NCBI GenBank assembly: GCA_944990035.1
Contig: CALYLX010000050.1
Span: 1-64,000, forward strand
Length of the DNA stretch: 64,000 nt
Direction: 5' to 3'
Source of the DNA: Clitopilus passeckerianus
Taxonomy: Eukaryota; Basidiomycota; Agaricomycetes; Agaricales; Entolomataceae
A program made the translations under genes and the position numbers. A model generated the notes under the pieces. It ran no database searches. It saw nothing but the letters and a program-made list of their open reading frames with translations, and was not told the DNA's origin. How positions within the stretch are numbered: the stretch's first letter is position 1; each line of letters starts with the position of its first letter. Below are positions 1 through 9,480 of the stretch, one piece after another.

Positions 1-32
1 ACTTTTCTCTCAGTTTTTTCGGTGAAATCTCA

Positions 33-53
33 GCGTTCAAGGTTCTGCATTCG
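33..53. repeat. 21-bp direct repeat, copy 1
   Basis: This 21-bp block recurs at 1784-1804 with one mismatch. Both copies are followed by a looser match containing gatggg and caccA, so the similarity extends to about 45 bp with small gaps. The pair brackets the decayed FAR1/MULE-like gene at 695-1548. It may be a duplicated promoter piece or the worn ends of an inserted unit; no clean terminal inverted repeat or target-site duplication was seen. Confidence 0.55.
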
Positions 54-694
54 ATCGATGATGGGAGTTTCACCAGCTCAGTGCAATACTCAGCTCAAGT
101 AAAATCAATTTATATTACTTTTCCGTTCAGTTCTAATCGATACCCCCCAATATCGACCTCAGCACAATTGATGATGAAACGGGACACGGTACAGAGAGCC
201 TTTTAAAGTTGACGATAGTAGTAGACGCTGAGTGTCACACCACCTCGTCACTTTTTCAAATCTTTCTCTTCCAGCTATCCCCTCTATCTCATCTCGCACA
301 ACTCTCTCAACTGGTCTGACTGGCCTCACTACCAATTATCTGCTCTGACTGCCTCCCTTCTAGAAAACTACTCACTAGCAATGATATATCATATGCCCAT
401 TTGGTTGCCTCGTGACCGTTGTACTTTGGCCATCGTCTCTTCGGCTCGAACCACTGTCATTGAAACAATAACCTCTCCCTACCAACCCTTGCCCATCCGT
501 CCTGAGCCCGAGGCTTGACATCGAAAATTCAGACACTTCGCATGTAGTAACCCGGGCTTTGTGAGATTGAGGCTTGCTTTGTCGCTTGGCCAGGCGCCTT
601 CCTTTTAGGAATTTAAATTGCGGCCTGCTCAATGGCCCGCTGAATGTGACAGTATATTTTCTTGTGGCCCCAATACTATTCCCATTTCCATATC
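54..694. other. Non-coding stretch before the first gene
   Basis: No convincing exon was found. The part from about 240 to 370 is pyrimidine-rich on the + strand (TC tracts), as in fungal promoters and 5' UTRs, so it may be the leader of the gene beginning at 695. Confidence 0.4.
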
Positions 695-1548
695 ATGCTT
701 CCTAATGACTCCTTCGAGTTAGGCTCAATATTCACACCAACCACTCTACCCATTCCTCCTCCCCGGGTTTGCTCAGTGCCCAAGTGCAAAAGAAATACCT
801 CTGCAGGCTACAAGACCTGTGACAAATGTCGAGAGCAAAACCGGCAGCACCAGCGGCAAGCTCGCAAGCGACAGCGCGAGAAGGAGGATGAAAATGCTCG
901 GAAGCGCTCGAGAACAGGGACAGCGGGTCTCGTTGGTCCAAGCATTCTTGGTCCCGTCCAGCTCCAAGACGATGACTGCCATCGCGGCGAGGAGTCTGTA
1001 ACGTTCGACGGTCGTCAGATCACCCATATGGGGGATTCGCACACATTCTTCAACTACCTCGAACAGACAATCAAATCCTCGGACATCATCGACAGTTTCG
1101 CATCATACTCAATCGACGAAGATCCTCTCATGAGCGACAAGGACCAAATACGATGTGTAGCTAATGAGATATGGCGCGTTACCGGGTATCAATTTCGGTA
1201 AATCCTCATTCAAGTTCAGAGCCTCTGGCTGCCAGGCCACTATGGCGAACATGTTTAGCTTCGAATTTACAGCGTCCGCAAGAAACCCGCAAAAAAAAAA
1301 CAGGATTCAAGACCGTCTATTACTGCCGTCAGGATGCCAATCGTGTCTCTGGAGCCAAGTCCACTGACGGTAAACTCCTCAAAGGGGAGTCAATGGCAAG
1401 GGATCGCGTAGGAACGTCAATGAAGCGGTTTCCCTGCGAAAGCGCCCTCAACATTTCTTGCCGTCCCGAACCTCGTTACCCGCGTCAACGTTCGGTGACC
1501 GTGAAACTCATGCATTGAGGGGGGCATCTACCTTACGGTGAGGTTTGA
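695..1548 (+). pseudogene. FAR1/MULE-like domain protein, decayed
   Basis: The first ATG in frame is 695. Exon 1 carries a zinc-ribbon-like Cys stretch (CSVPKCKRNTSAGYKTCDKC) followed by a basic K/R-rich segment, then ends near ANEIWRVTGY. A likely intron is 1198-1272. Exon 2 encodes TGFKTVYYCRQDANR and RVGTSMKRFPCESALNISC, which I recognise as the FAR1/MULE-transposase-related domain common in Agaricomycete hypothetical proteins. Reading into it requires a one-base change in the A10 run at 1291-1300. TGA stops occur at 1516-1518 and 1546-1548, with the conserved-looking HLPYGEV read between them, so translation would end before the rest of the family domain. I infer a relic of a transposon-derived gene; the family name is from memory. 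Confidence 0.5.
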
Positions 1549-1783
1549 ACCGGGTGGAGAGGTTGCAAGCAGCTCTCCAGTTAGAAGTGTTTTCAATAGA
1601 GTCATATTTGGGTGTACAGCTTCTCCTTGTTCTCCTTGATAGGTTGTAAACCAGCCAATTTGTGCCAGATGTCTTGAGTCAAGTGCAAGCCAGCGAAGGT
1701 GGCGGAAGAAAAACCTGTGGGGCGTCATCTTGAATCATCATGGGCCCCTAGATCATATTGGATATCTCCCCAATAAAATACTG

Positions 1784-1804
1784 GCGTTCAACGTTCTGCA
1801 TTCG
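1784..1804. repeat. 21-bp direct repeat, copy 2
   Basis: Twenty of 21 bases match positions 33-53. It lies 36 bp before the 18-bp repeat at 1840-1857. Confidence 0.55.
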
Positions 1805-1839
1805 TAGTAGTCGACGATGGGTGTGCACCACATAGAAGT

Positions 1840-1857
1840 AGATATCCGAAGGCCGAC
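1840..1857. repeat. 18-bp direct repeat, copy 1
   Basis: The sequence agatatccgaaggccgac occurs identically here and at 3456-3473. Both copies are preceded by gaagta (five extra bases intervene in the second) and followed by a gtacg-like string, so the similarity is about 35 bp overall. The pair flanks the minus-strand gene at 2456-2989. Confidence 0.6.
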
Positions 1858-2455
1858 GAGTGTACGTAAATGGGTAGAGGAACAGCCACAACTTCCGTTG
1901 CTTTGGGGCTTTTGCCGCCATCCACTTTTTTGTTTTTTCGATGCAAGATTTGTTCCCAACTTACCGATCATCAAGTCTGCTGGAGAACTGATCTCTTATG
2001 GCAAAGCCTTTACTTTCGTAAGTTCCAAAGTTGGACCTCTCACCAAACAACACCCTGGCCACCCCATTTGTTGGATTTCATTCACGAGTTCTCCATCTTG
2101 GTATGTTCAAATCTCGCAACAAGAAGCCGTGGAAGCTCATTCTTGCTGTGCTAATGTTGTCTCGTTCTATTGAAAGGATATAAAGGCTTCGGGGCCGGTT
2201 GAATTCGGGGCTCGTGGGGGGTACAAAACCAATCATATAGGCCCGAGCAATGTGACCCGGGATCCATTATAACTTCTCGTGTAACCCAGGTAGGACCAGT
2301 CCCGAATGAATGCTCACCTTCCATCCTATTACTCACTTTCTGAATACGACAGTACGGGACGGGACAATCGTGCCAGCCATTCACAAGCATCAAAAAGTAG
2401 ACGAGGCGAAGACATAGAATGTTACTAGTTTTGACATAGAGATAACAAATGTAAT

Positions 2456-2989
2456 CTACCACGGGTCCTCGGGGGCCAAGATAACGTCACGATATGTGGA
2501 ATTCCAGCGTTCCAGACGAATTCTCGCAGCGTCCACGCCTCCTGGGAACTCGGATCCCCAGCCTGGATACCTACCACCAAGTCTATAGAGCCACGTATCC
2601 ATCATGCGATACCTCGAACGCCGACTCTCAGTAGTAGCTTTCAGCAAAGAATCGAGGAACGGGTCCTCGCATTCCCCCTTGTCAAGCCACTGTATGTAGC
2701 TCTCAAGTTGCTCAGCTGTCCAGGGCGAGCACCAGCTGTAGACGTGTCGCGAGTCATTTATGGGCTCTGCGATATGCTCTGAGGCTAGGTTGGCTTCCCA
2801 AGTGTGTATAACTTCGTACGTGGATTCAAAGTGACCGGTTGTGTATGGTGTGTCGCAGATAAAACGTCTGTCGGCAACGGAGTAACTTAGGAGCTTGGCG
2901 AGAACGGGGGAGTCTTTGGGCTTGATATAGAGGCCGTAGTTGCTGAGTCTGGTGCGGACCACCTTGAAGATATATCGCTGCACTGGCAT
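2456..2989 (-). CDS. Lineage-restricted 177-aa protein, paralog 1
   Basis: A single-exon ORF of 177 aa from ATG to stop. I recognise no known domain, signal peptide or membrane segment. Its N-terminus (NYGLYIKPKDSPVLAKLLSY) aligns with the genes at 3830 (NYALYFAFNQNRDYGKLLTY) and 5027 (EFALYFQPNNLTRQGKLVGY). A central segment with a conserved TW and a C-terminal WL..LG element also match, so these are members of one duplicated family. The protein is rich in W, Y and R and looks soluble and cytosolic. A TATA box lies about 85 bp upstream of the start. Function unknown; homology to the neighbours is seen directly. Confidence 0.7.
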   Translation of the reverse strand: MPVQRYIFKVVRTRLSNYGLYIKPKDSPVLAKLLSYSVADRRFICDTPYTTGHFESTYEVIHTWEANLASEHIAEPINDSRHVYSWCSPWTAEQLESYIQWLDKGECEDPFLDSLLKATTESRRSRYRMMDTWLYRLGGRYPGWGSEFPGGVDAARIRLERWNSTYRDVILAPEDPW

Positions 2990-3073
2990 CTCGAGTGGGA
3001 GCGGTGGCTTTAGGGCTTACTTTCGACGGGGGTGGTGATTGTTTTGGATATTAGAACGCTCTCTCAGGTGCCT

Positions 3074-3082
3074 CTTTTATAC
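3074..3082 (-). promoter_or_regulatory. TATA box of paralog 1
   Basis: On the minus strand the sequence reads gtataaaagagg, about 85 bp before the ATG at 2989. That spacing is like the TATA-to-ATG spacing of the two + strand paralogs. Confidence 0.5.
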
Positions 3083-3455
3083 TCCAGTAAGAGGGATTCA
3101 GAGTCATATTTCCTAGCAAGAAGCGGTGTATTTTCTTGTAGTATAGATCTCGAAAGGGGAGCCACTGATAGCAGTAAATGCTACGGAGTATTATACTGAG
3201 CGAACAAAAAGAGAACAAGGGATTGGGCTTGTTCCGCTGATGCATACAGTCAAGTGAAAGCCGGCGGTGCTGAACAAGAGTAGCGAGCATATCCGAGTGG
3301 CGCAAGGCTCGCAGGTTACCAAGGCGCCACCGATCTCTAGGCACCCCAGAATTTTTGGGTGCCCTGGACAGCATTATAAAAGCTTTGCGGAGGAGTAGAT
3401 TTCAGCTTTCGTTGTCGAAGATTGTGAAGAAAGCGTCCTGAATTGAAGTACGATC

Positions 3456-3473
3456 AGATATCCGAAGGCCGAC
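3456..3473. repeat. 18-bp direct repeat, copy 2
   Basis: Identical to 1840-1857. It lies between paralog 1 and paralog 2. Confidence 0.6.
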
Positions 3474-3744
3474 ATGTACCGTACGGAGCATCCTGCACCC
3501 GTTACCACATAGACACAAATATACTCACAGCCACAATTGCAACCAGTCTTTGGCAAATCTAACTTTAAGTTACTGTCGCCTGTCCCATCACTTTCAAGCC
3601 ATGCGAACCTGCCAGTGAAGCGCTACCAGTACTACACCTGATTGTCTGGCTTCACACCTGTGAGGCGATGTGCATTTGTACCTCTAATGAAACAGTAATG
3701 CACAGTTCGGCAAGTTTCTATTCTCACTGAAGCTATTTAGGCCC

Positions 3745-3760
3745 CTTCGTGGCATATAAA
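3745..3760 (+). promoter_or_regulatory. cttcgtgg plus TATA element of paralog 2
   Basis: The block cttcgtggcatataaa is followed by gg and lies about 70 bp before the ATG at 3830. It nearly matches the block before paralog 3 (cttcgtggaatatataaa), differing by one base and a 2-bp insertion. The duplicated copies therefore kept their core promoter. Confidence 0.55.
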
Positions 3761-3829
3761 GGCAACTGGGTTTCGAGTTCCTCCACAACAACAAAGCTAC
3801 CACCTGAACCTCCTTGGCCGTGAACTAGC

Positions 3830-4379
3830 ATGACCTCCAACTCCAACGCGATGCAGCAATTCTACGAACTTTGGATTGTTGATCTCAAGTTTTCTTCCTC
3901 CAGCCCCCGCTTGAACGTACTGGAAACTACGCACTCTACTTTGCCTTCAACCAGAACCGTGACTACGGCAAACTTCTCACCTACTCGCATCATGAAGAAG
4001 CGTTCTCTATCAGACCAGTCCGCTCAAGAAATTTTCCTTTTCTTTCCAAGCCATCCATGACTTCAACATTGCGATTCCGCTCCATGATGTCCGCAACGTC
4101 ATGAAAGACAGCGACGGGAAAGGCTACCGCGCATTCAGAAAGCATGTTCTCAGGTATGAGGACCACGACCGTTTCCTCAAGCCACTACTCGAGGCATTTG
4201 AACGTTGCATTAACCCAAACTCTTCGGAATACGTCGTGAACGATAAGGCAAACCCAGGATCCTACTATGTGATAAAGGCATGGCTTAACGAGCTTGTCAA
4301 GGCGGATGTATGGAGCCTTGAGCAGGTACGAGTTGCCAACTGTTGCCTGGACGAGGACTGGAGAAACGCAGGAACTTGA
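3830..4379 (+). pseudogene. Lineage-restricted protein, paralog 2 (broken)
   Basis: The ATG at 3830 opens with YELWIVDLK, like YHLHLVNFQ of paralog 3. The homologous continuation NYALYFAFNQNRDYGKLLTY is in another frame (codons in phase with 3922), so a one-base break lies between about 3889 and 3916. A second shift near 4020-4050 moves homology into the third frame, which runs to a stop at 4377-4379 (FNIAIPLHDVRN, then FLKPLLEAFERC). The intervals are too short for introns. The frame as written would give a 76-aa product unrelated after residue 20. Either the copy is dead or the assembly has two single-base errors; the intact promoter block and long readable frames argue for recent damage. 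Confidence 0.6.
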
Positions 4380-4926
4380 AGGCAGCTATTTATTCGTAAC
4401 GGTGGTAGAGCATAGATCCTCTGATAATGTACTTCGATACTCAATAAACAATCTCAATCTGTTCTTTCTCATCTGGCCTGCACGTTAAACCGGTTTGTGA
4501 GTGCAGAGGACTTACCTTCGTTCTTGATTGCGCCACTCTAAATCTGGATTGGGACTCCGAACTTCTGACTGATTAACCGCGTGATTAATAGGTGCCTTTG
4601 GACATAGATGGCTCCCTATAGCATACTAGTTCTGATTTTGGATACCCTGTATACGCAAGGATCATAGAATGTCCCGGAGCATTTTAGGTAGAGGTCGACG
4701 CTCTAACGAATGGGCAACGATTCTCAAAACTCAGTGCAGTCAAGGTGCAGGGTCGAAGGGTTACTCGCGGAGGCAGTGCCACAGCTTTGTACGTTAAGAG
4801 CTCTTGTTCTCCTACTGTACTATCCGCTAAGGTTCACACCCTTTACCTAACCGACTGGCTTCGAGTCCTCTGCTGGAATAAGTGGGGCATAGCTTAGCAC
4901 AAACATTCGTTGCGCGTCAAGTGCCA
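4380..4926. other. Spacer between paralogs 2 and 3
   Basis: No coding signal was seen. It should hold the 3' end of paralog 2 and the distal promoter of paralog 3. Confidence 0.4.
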
Positions 4927-4946
4927 CTTCGTGGAATATATAAAGG
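4927..4946 (+). promoter_or_regulatory. cttcgtgg plus TATA element of paralog 3
   Basis: The block cttcgtggaatatataaagg lies about 80 bp before the ATG at 5027 and closely resembles 3745-3762 before paralog 2. Both leaders also share a cctgaacct string close to the start codon. Confidence 0.6.
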
Positions 4947-5026
4947 AAGTGCTCTTCGTGAATATCGCTATCTCATAAGCAAAAAACCAGCTCCAAGCCT
5001 GAACCTGCCTCCCAATCGATTGCCTC

Positions 5027-5551
5027 ATGACAACAGCCTATCATCTTCATCTCGTGAACTTTCAAGGCGAATTTGCGCTATACTTCCAGCCCAATAATCT
5101 GACGAGACAGGGAAAACTCGTGGGCTACTACGTGCCGGACAGCGTGAACTCGATGTTCCCCAGATTTTTCAGTCTTGCTGTTCCTCTAAAGGACAGCCGA
5201 CTCACGGTCCTACAAACATGGTCAAACGCTGTTCTACCCCATACTGTCAACGAGTGGACAGAAGACCTAGGCTTAACCTTCGACGATCTTGTTGCTCACT
5301 GTCGAGAGCTCTACAGTTCCAGACCATCCCCAGATCTATTCCTTGAGGCTCTGGCTCAAGCTTACCGGTCACTACGAGAAGAAAAGAGGGCGAAAACAAA
5401 CGAGAGCGTCACTCGGAGGTGGCTTGAGCTGCTTGGGTATGGTGCTGGTCGCTGCTTGCCAGCATTGCCTAGAGAAGTGGCTGAAGATGCTCTTTGTGAG
5501 GTCGAAATCCACAAATCACTACCGAACTTGAAGAAATATGCTCGGGCATAG
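5027..5551 (+). CDS. Lineage-restricted 174-aa protein, paralog 3
   Basis: An intact single-exon ORF of 174 aa, close in length to paralog 1 (177 aa). The N-terminal conserved block is EFALYFQPNNLTRQGKLVGY, followed by a hydrophobic FSLAVPLKD, a QTW motif and a C-terminal RRWLELLGYG corresponding to TWLYRLGGRY in paralog 1. There is no signal peptide, transmembrane helix or known catalytic motif. Paralog 2 lies 650 bp upstream on the same strand, and paralog 1 points the other way. This looks like the working copy of a local duplication. Function is unknown. Confidence 0.75.
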   Translation: MTTAYHLHLVNFQGEFALYFQPNNLTRQGKLVGYYVPDSVNSMFPRFFSLAVPLKDSRLTVLQTWSNAVLPHTVNEWTEDLGLTFDDLVAHCRELYSSRPSPDLFLEALAQAYRSLREEKRAKTNESVTRRWLELLGYGAGRCLPALPREVAEDALCEVEIHKSLPNLKKYARA

Positions 5552-5825
5552 AATGAACGCCAGAGCGCGTTTGGGTATAGTCAAAACGGGGGTCCATGGT
5601 TATTCGAGTGTGGTAAGAATGCATACATATTTGATCTGTACACTGTCCTTGTATCATAGTTGTAAAAATGGGAACGTGAGACAGATGCGGTGTATATTCA
5701 GTCTACTACTTCAGCACAGGCATTCGGTAATATGCGCTCCAGTAAATGCCGCAACTCCTTTATTTCTTTATCGGCTGAGTTGGGTCGAGATTCATGTCCT
5801 TCTTGACACTCTTCCATGAGATCTA

Positions 5826-7713
5826 TCAGAAGAGTGGAAAGAACTCTGGGATGTGGTCCAGGTCGTACTTTCGCTCTGGGCTGGCGACGTTGAGTACTTG
5901 AACCACTCGACTCGAAGTGCCCGGATTGTTCCACGAAGGATACACACAATTGCGCTCCCAGACTGTGACACGGCCCCAACCGACCCGGCAAATGGAATGG
6001 TGAGATTCGAAGATTGCTTCAATATCTCTGATGGTTTTTTGGTTATCTTTTAATAACGGAGATCTGTAGGTGAACCGGGTATCCGGGTGAGGGTGAAGGA
6101 TGTGAAGGTCTTTCAACTTCTTGAATGGCTTGAAAAGCTGGAGGAGAGAAGACGGCATGGGCTAATAAGGTGTTAGCTACGATCCGCCTGACAAGCGAAG
6201 GAGCATACATGACCCCGCCGTGAGAGTTGCCACTTCCATTGGAATCCGAATTGGACAAGTTTCTCCAGGGAGCACCAACCCAGAACCAAACCCACTTCGT
6301 TTTCGTCCATCGAGCCAAATCCAACGCGTAGGCTCTCGATTTGAGCGAAGACCACCTTTAGCACCCCTACCCAACTCGCTTTACGTTCGTCCTCTTCTTT
6401 GTCGCCCGATGGTTCTTGTAACTGAGCTAAGGTGTATATTTCGGTCTCGCTGCCGTCCCAAGAGTTGGAGCTCTGAGCCTTTGGCATGCTGAGAACGTCC
6501 TGATCCACCCATAGTTGTGTGAGATGTTGGAAGTTCCCCACATGAATTGAAGACAGGAAGTCGGGTATGAGGCCCCAATACGTTCGAGGGAGTTCCATAT
6601 ATTGATTCCCATGATCCTCGCGCTCCTCAGCGGTCCAGTACCATCCTGACATGTCGCGTCGTGAATCGAGTATCTGAAGCTTCTTGAGGGAGGCATAGTC
6701 AGAAGGGCGTAGTCCTTTGAAGACTTTGATGTTTCGAATGGACACCCAGCTGAAGCTGCAGGGAAGTCAGTAAAACTTCGCCTTTAGAGTTGACATGTCC
6801 GACATACCATGGGTGAAGGTCTAATGTCAGGTGTTCAAGGCGGCTGCTATTAACCAACGACAGGGGACCAGGTTTTGTTCCCGACAGGGTTAGATCACTA
6901 ACACGCAGACCAAAGTCTACGATTGTCGGGAAGCCGAGATCTTTGAAAAAATCATTCGTTGCACCCTCCTGAGGTGATCCCGACCCATTCCAGTCCCAAA
7001 CACCAGCGGTCACATCAAGAAAAAGAGTTCGGAGGCTATTGTAAGAGGAGAATACGGGCTTGAGATCAACCAAGGCCCGATAGAGCGCCGAGTTGATCAA
7101 TTCTAGAGTTAAGCTTTTGAGCTTGGGCCCAATACTACGAGACAATTCCGCGGGACTATGGGTTATGGCTGTCAGTGTAGCATAGAGCCAACTGAAGTGC
7201 AGACTTACTCGTAATCAAGCCGGTCACCGTCTATGTTTCCAAATCCTCCTCCGTGAGGATCACAGACCAAGAGAAACTGGTCTAGGGTTGGAATTTTGGA
7301 AAGGGCCTTGAGATGGTCGTCAGTGCATGAGCCCGTGGGCTCATACCAGTCTACTTTGCGAAGATTTCCTGCTCGTTCGAAAAGATTCACGAGCTGTTCG
7401 CTCATGACATGATCGTAATGGGATCCAAGAAACCCGCGAGTCCCCGGAGATACGACGATGTGCCGTATTAGATCCGCAAGCTGCACAGGAATGTCTAGCT
7501 TGGTGTTCGCCAGTAAGATACTGAGAACTTGTCTCGTGTTTAATGGAACCTGATCTAGGTGAAAGGGAGTTGAAAGAGCCTCTTGATGGCTGGTAGAAAG
7601 AAAGGATGTTGAACGGGAACGGCTTGCATTAGTGCGTAGATAGGATCCGGATCGTAGATGTACCCAGCGATCACAGAGAACACATCTTCGTCAATCCCGC
7701 TCGGGTTTGCCAT
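5826..7713 (-). CDS. LRR / F-box-like protein, frame breaks likely
   Basis: The model starts at ATG 7713 (MANPSGIDED) and uses introns 7156-7208, 6756-6807 and 6162-6208, all GT-AG and in phase. The product resembles the Agaricomycete F-box/LRR-like proteins, with repeated leucine-rich segments such as LKSLTLELINSALY and LEHLTLDLHP. Such proteins usually act as substrate adaptors of SCF ubiquitin ligases, but no F-box helix was positively identified. Exon 1 needs a one-base shift between about 7556 and 7585 to join FFLPAIKRLFQLP to LNTRQVLSILLAN. At the 3' end the frame stops at 5826, while another frame continues to 5698 with a plausible tail (EECQEGHESRP). It may be a pseudogene or carry assembly errors. 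Confidence 0.5.
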
Positions 7714-8492
7714 GAATGCTGCTTTCAACGGCAGTGAGGAGCCAAAGATCAGAGATAGTGAGTATCATGGTGACGGAGGTGTTCAAGTAGACTACTGGAA
7801 TGCACGTGGGAGTCTTTGCCTCGAGCGCCTAATTCCCATCATTCAGCGCTCAACAGGCTTGAGCACCCACACACAACATGGCGGACATCGGACACTAGTT
7901 TCTGCCTGTGCTCGCGGAATCTTTCTTTGTTCGAAGAACCCTGCCTCGAGCATCTTGACTCGAAGTCAAACGCAGGGATGACATTCGCGCCACAACCACC
8001 ATCAGACGTCAGTTGTTCTCTTTTTTCCGTCAAGAGAGAGCCCACGGTTAGCTGGCCTCGTGGGTACGGTGCGAGAATTGGCCAGAGCAATTGGGTCATT
8101 CATGGGGGTCTTAGAGCCGCCTTCCCAATTGTCGAATTTGAAATTACTCCAGATCAGAAAACGATGACATCGGCATTGCAGCCAAGCCCAGCAATATTCC
8201 CAGCGGCTTCTCTGAAGCTTCCCCGTGTAAGCTTCCTGCCTTACTCCATCCGCTGAACCCTCTCCAGGCCTGACAAGTATCTCATTTCGGGCTTATTTCA
8301 CCCCCTCTCAGTAACGTGACCGCTCAACATTGTCAACCCACCTGATTTACACGCAGCAGCCAAGCATTCCCAGACAGACAATGAGCCGAAGGCAATCCCT
8401 CAGTCTCGCGTCCCTTAGTCTTCTAGCAGCTATAAGATGAACATGAAATTCATAGAAGAACACCATCCGGCACACCCAGCTGACTTTAGAAG
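7714..8492. other. Intergenic region between the divergent LRR and knottin-like genes
   Basis: No credible gene was seen. It should contain both promoters. A weak TATA-like ctataaga lies about 60 bp before the ATG at 8493. Confidence 0.4.
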
Positions 8493-8830
8493 ATGTTGAC
8501 TCTCAAAAACGCTCTCTTTGCTCTCACTACCTTCATCGTTTTCGCGAACGTGTCTGCTCTCCCTCAACTCGAAGCTAGGGATGATGTTGTATACCATTGT
8601 GGCGAAGAAGGCGTATGTCTTCTATCTTAACTACTCACTGTGAATTCAGGATTAATGTTCGCCTGTCCAGCTCCAGTGCCCAAGTCCGAAGATGACCTGC
8701 TGTGGGCCCATGATGCCAGGCGTTGGAGGAGTGTGAGTATTAATTATCTATTGGATTATATGGTGCCTTTCTGATGCACCCTCCCAACAGTTGCAGGCTC
8801 TTGGAAGAGGGCCAAATGTGCATCTTCTAG
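8493..8830 (+). CDS. Six-cysteine secreted peptide, knottin-like (A)
   Basis: Three exons: 8493-8612, 8671-8732 and 8791-8830. Both introns are GT-AG, in phases 0 and 2. The product is 73 aa: a hydrophobic signal peptide (MLTLKNALFALTTF..., cleavage likely after ANVSA), a short spacer, and a cysteine domain C-x6-C-x6-CC-x10-C-x8-C ending in CIF. That spacing is the classic inhibitor-cystine-knot order (expected bonds C1-C4, C2-C5, C3-C6). The core contains CCGP and GVGG. It is almost certainly extracellular. Its closest relatives in the window are 9481-9946 (same strand, 650 bp downstream) and 18480-18904. The target is unknown: such folds serve as inhibitors, signals or effectors, and nothing here decides between them. 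Confidence 0.8.
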
Positions 8831-9400
8831 ACTTTCTACGTAGAGTAGAGGAAGTTACTGTATTTGTGCTCAGTGCGGACTATTCTATAGTGGCACTGTT
8901 CAATTAAATAAGTGAGCGATGATACTTCTAAAGGTCCGATTTTGTGTTGGAAGGACTACCATATCCAAAGGCTGGACAATCTCTGGACGATTATGTCAGG
9001 AACTCTGGAAAGGCAAAGGTGCTAGGGAATGATTACACGAACTAATACTGGGGAATTGGAAGCAGTGAGTAAAACCATCGTGGGACCAGTTACGATATAT
9101 GACGCCAGAAGCTGAAATGTATCATTCACTTGGAACTTGGAGTTGATCTTTGTCCCAGCCACAGTGGCAAAGGGGTGATTTATACCATAATCTCGCCAAT
9201 CCCTTCCAGTAAAACTGGGCATGGAAGTTTCCAATGAGGGTGTTGAAATCCCCGAACCGGTATGCAGACGTCACCGAGTAGGATCGTTCCGGTAACGTTT
9301 AGTACCTTGCCAAGCAGAGCCTACTCCAGCATTAGATCCACGAAAGGCCCAGCCGAGCAGAACGAGACATGGTGTGGTCCCCTTTAACTGCCTGAATGTA

Positions 9401-9410
9401 GTATAAAAGG
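9401..9410 (+). promoter_or_regulatory. TATA box of peptide B
   Basis: gtataaaagg lies about 75 bp before the ATG at 9481, a typical distance for a fungal secreted-protein gene. Confidence 0.6.
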
Positions 9411-9480
9411 AGGTTCAAATGAGAGACCGATTCTCGTCAAGATCGTACATCCACAATCAGCCCGTCAGATATTCATCATC

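Larger units (their letters stand above)
1549..2455. other. Spacer with repeat copies, no gene seen
   Basis: It contains the second copy of the 21-bp repeat (1784-1804) and the first copy of an 18-bp repeat (1840-1857). ORFs on both strands show no recognisable domain and no coherent splice structure. A degenerate downstream part of the FAR1/MULE-like gene could lie here, but I could not align it. Confidence 0.4.

Noticed and set aside
3051..3374. 107-aa ORF on the minus strand upstream of paralog 1
   Set aside because: It overlaps the TATA box and leader of paralog 1 and shows no domain or splice context.
7816..8256. 146-aa + strand ORF upstream of peptide A
   Set aside because: It overlaps another frame and an antisense ORF without domain content; most likely promoter sequence.
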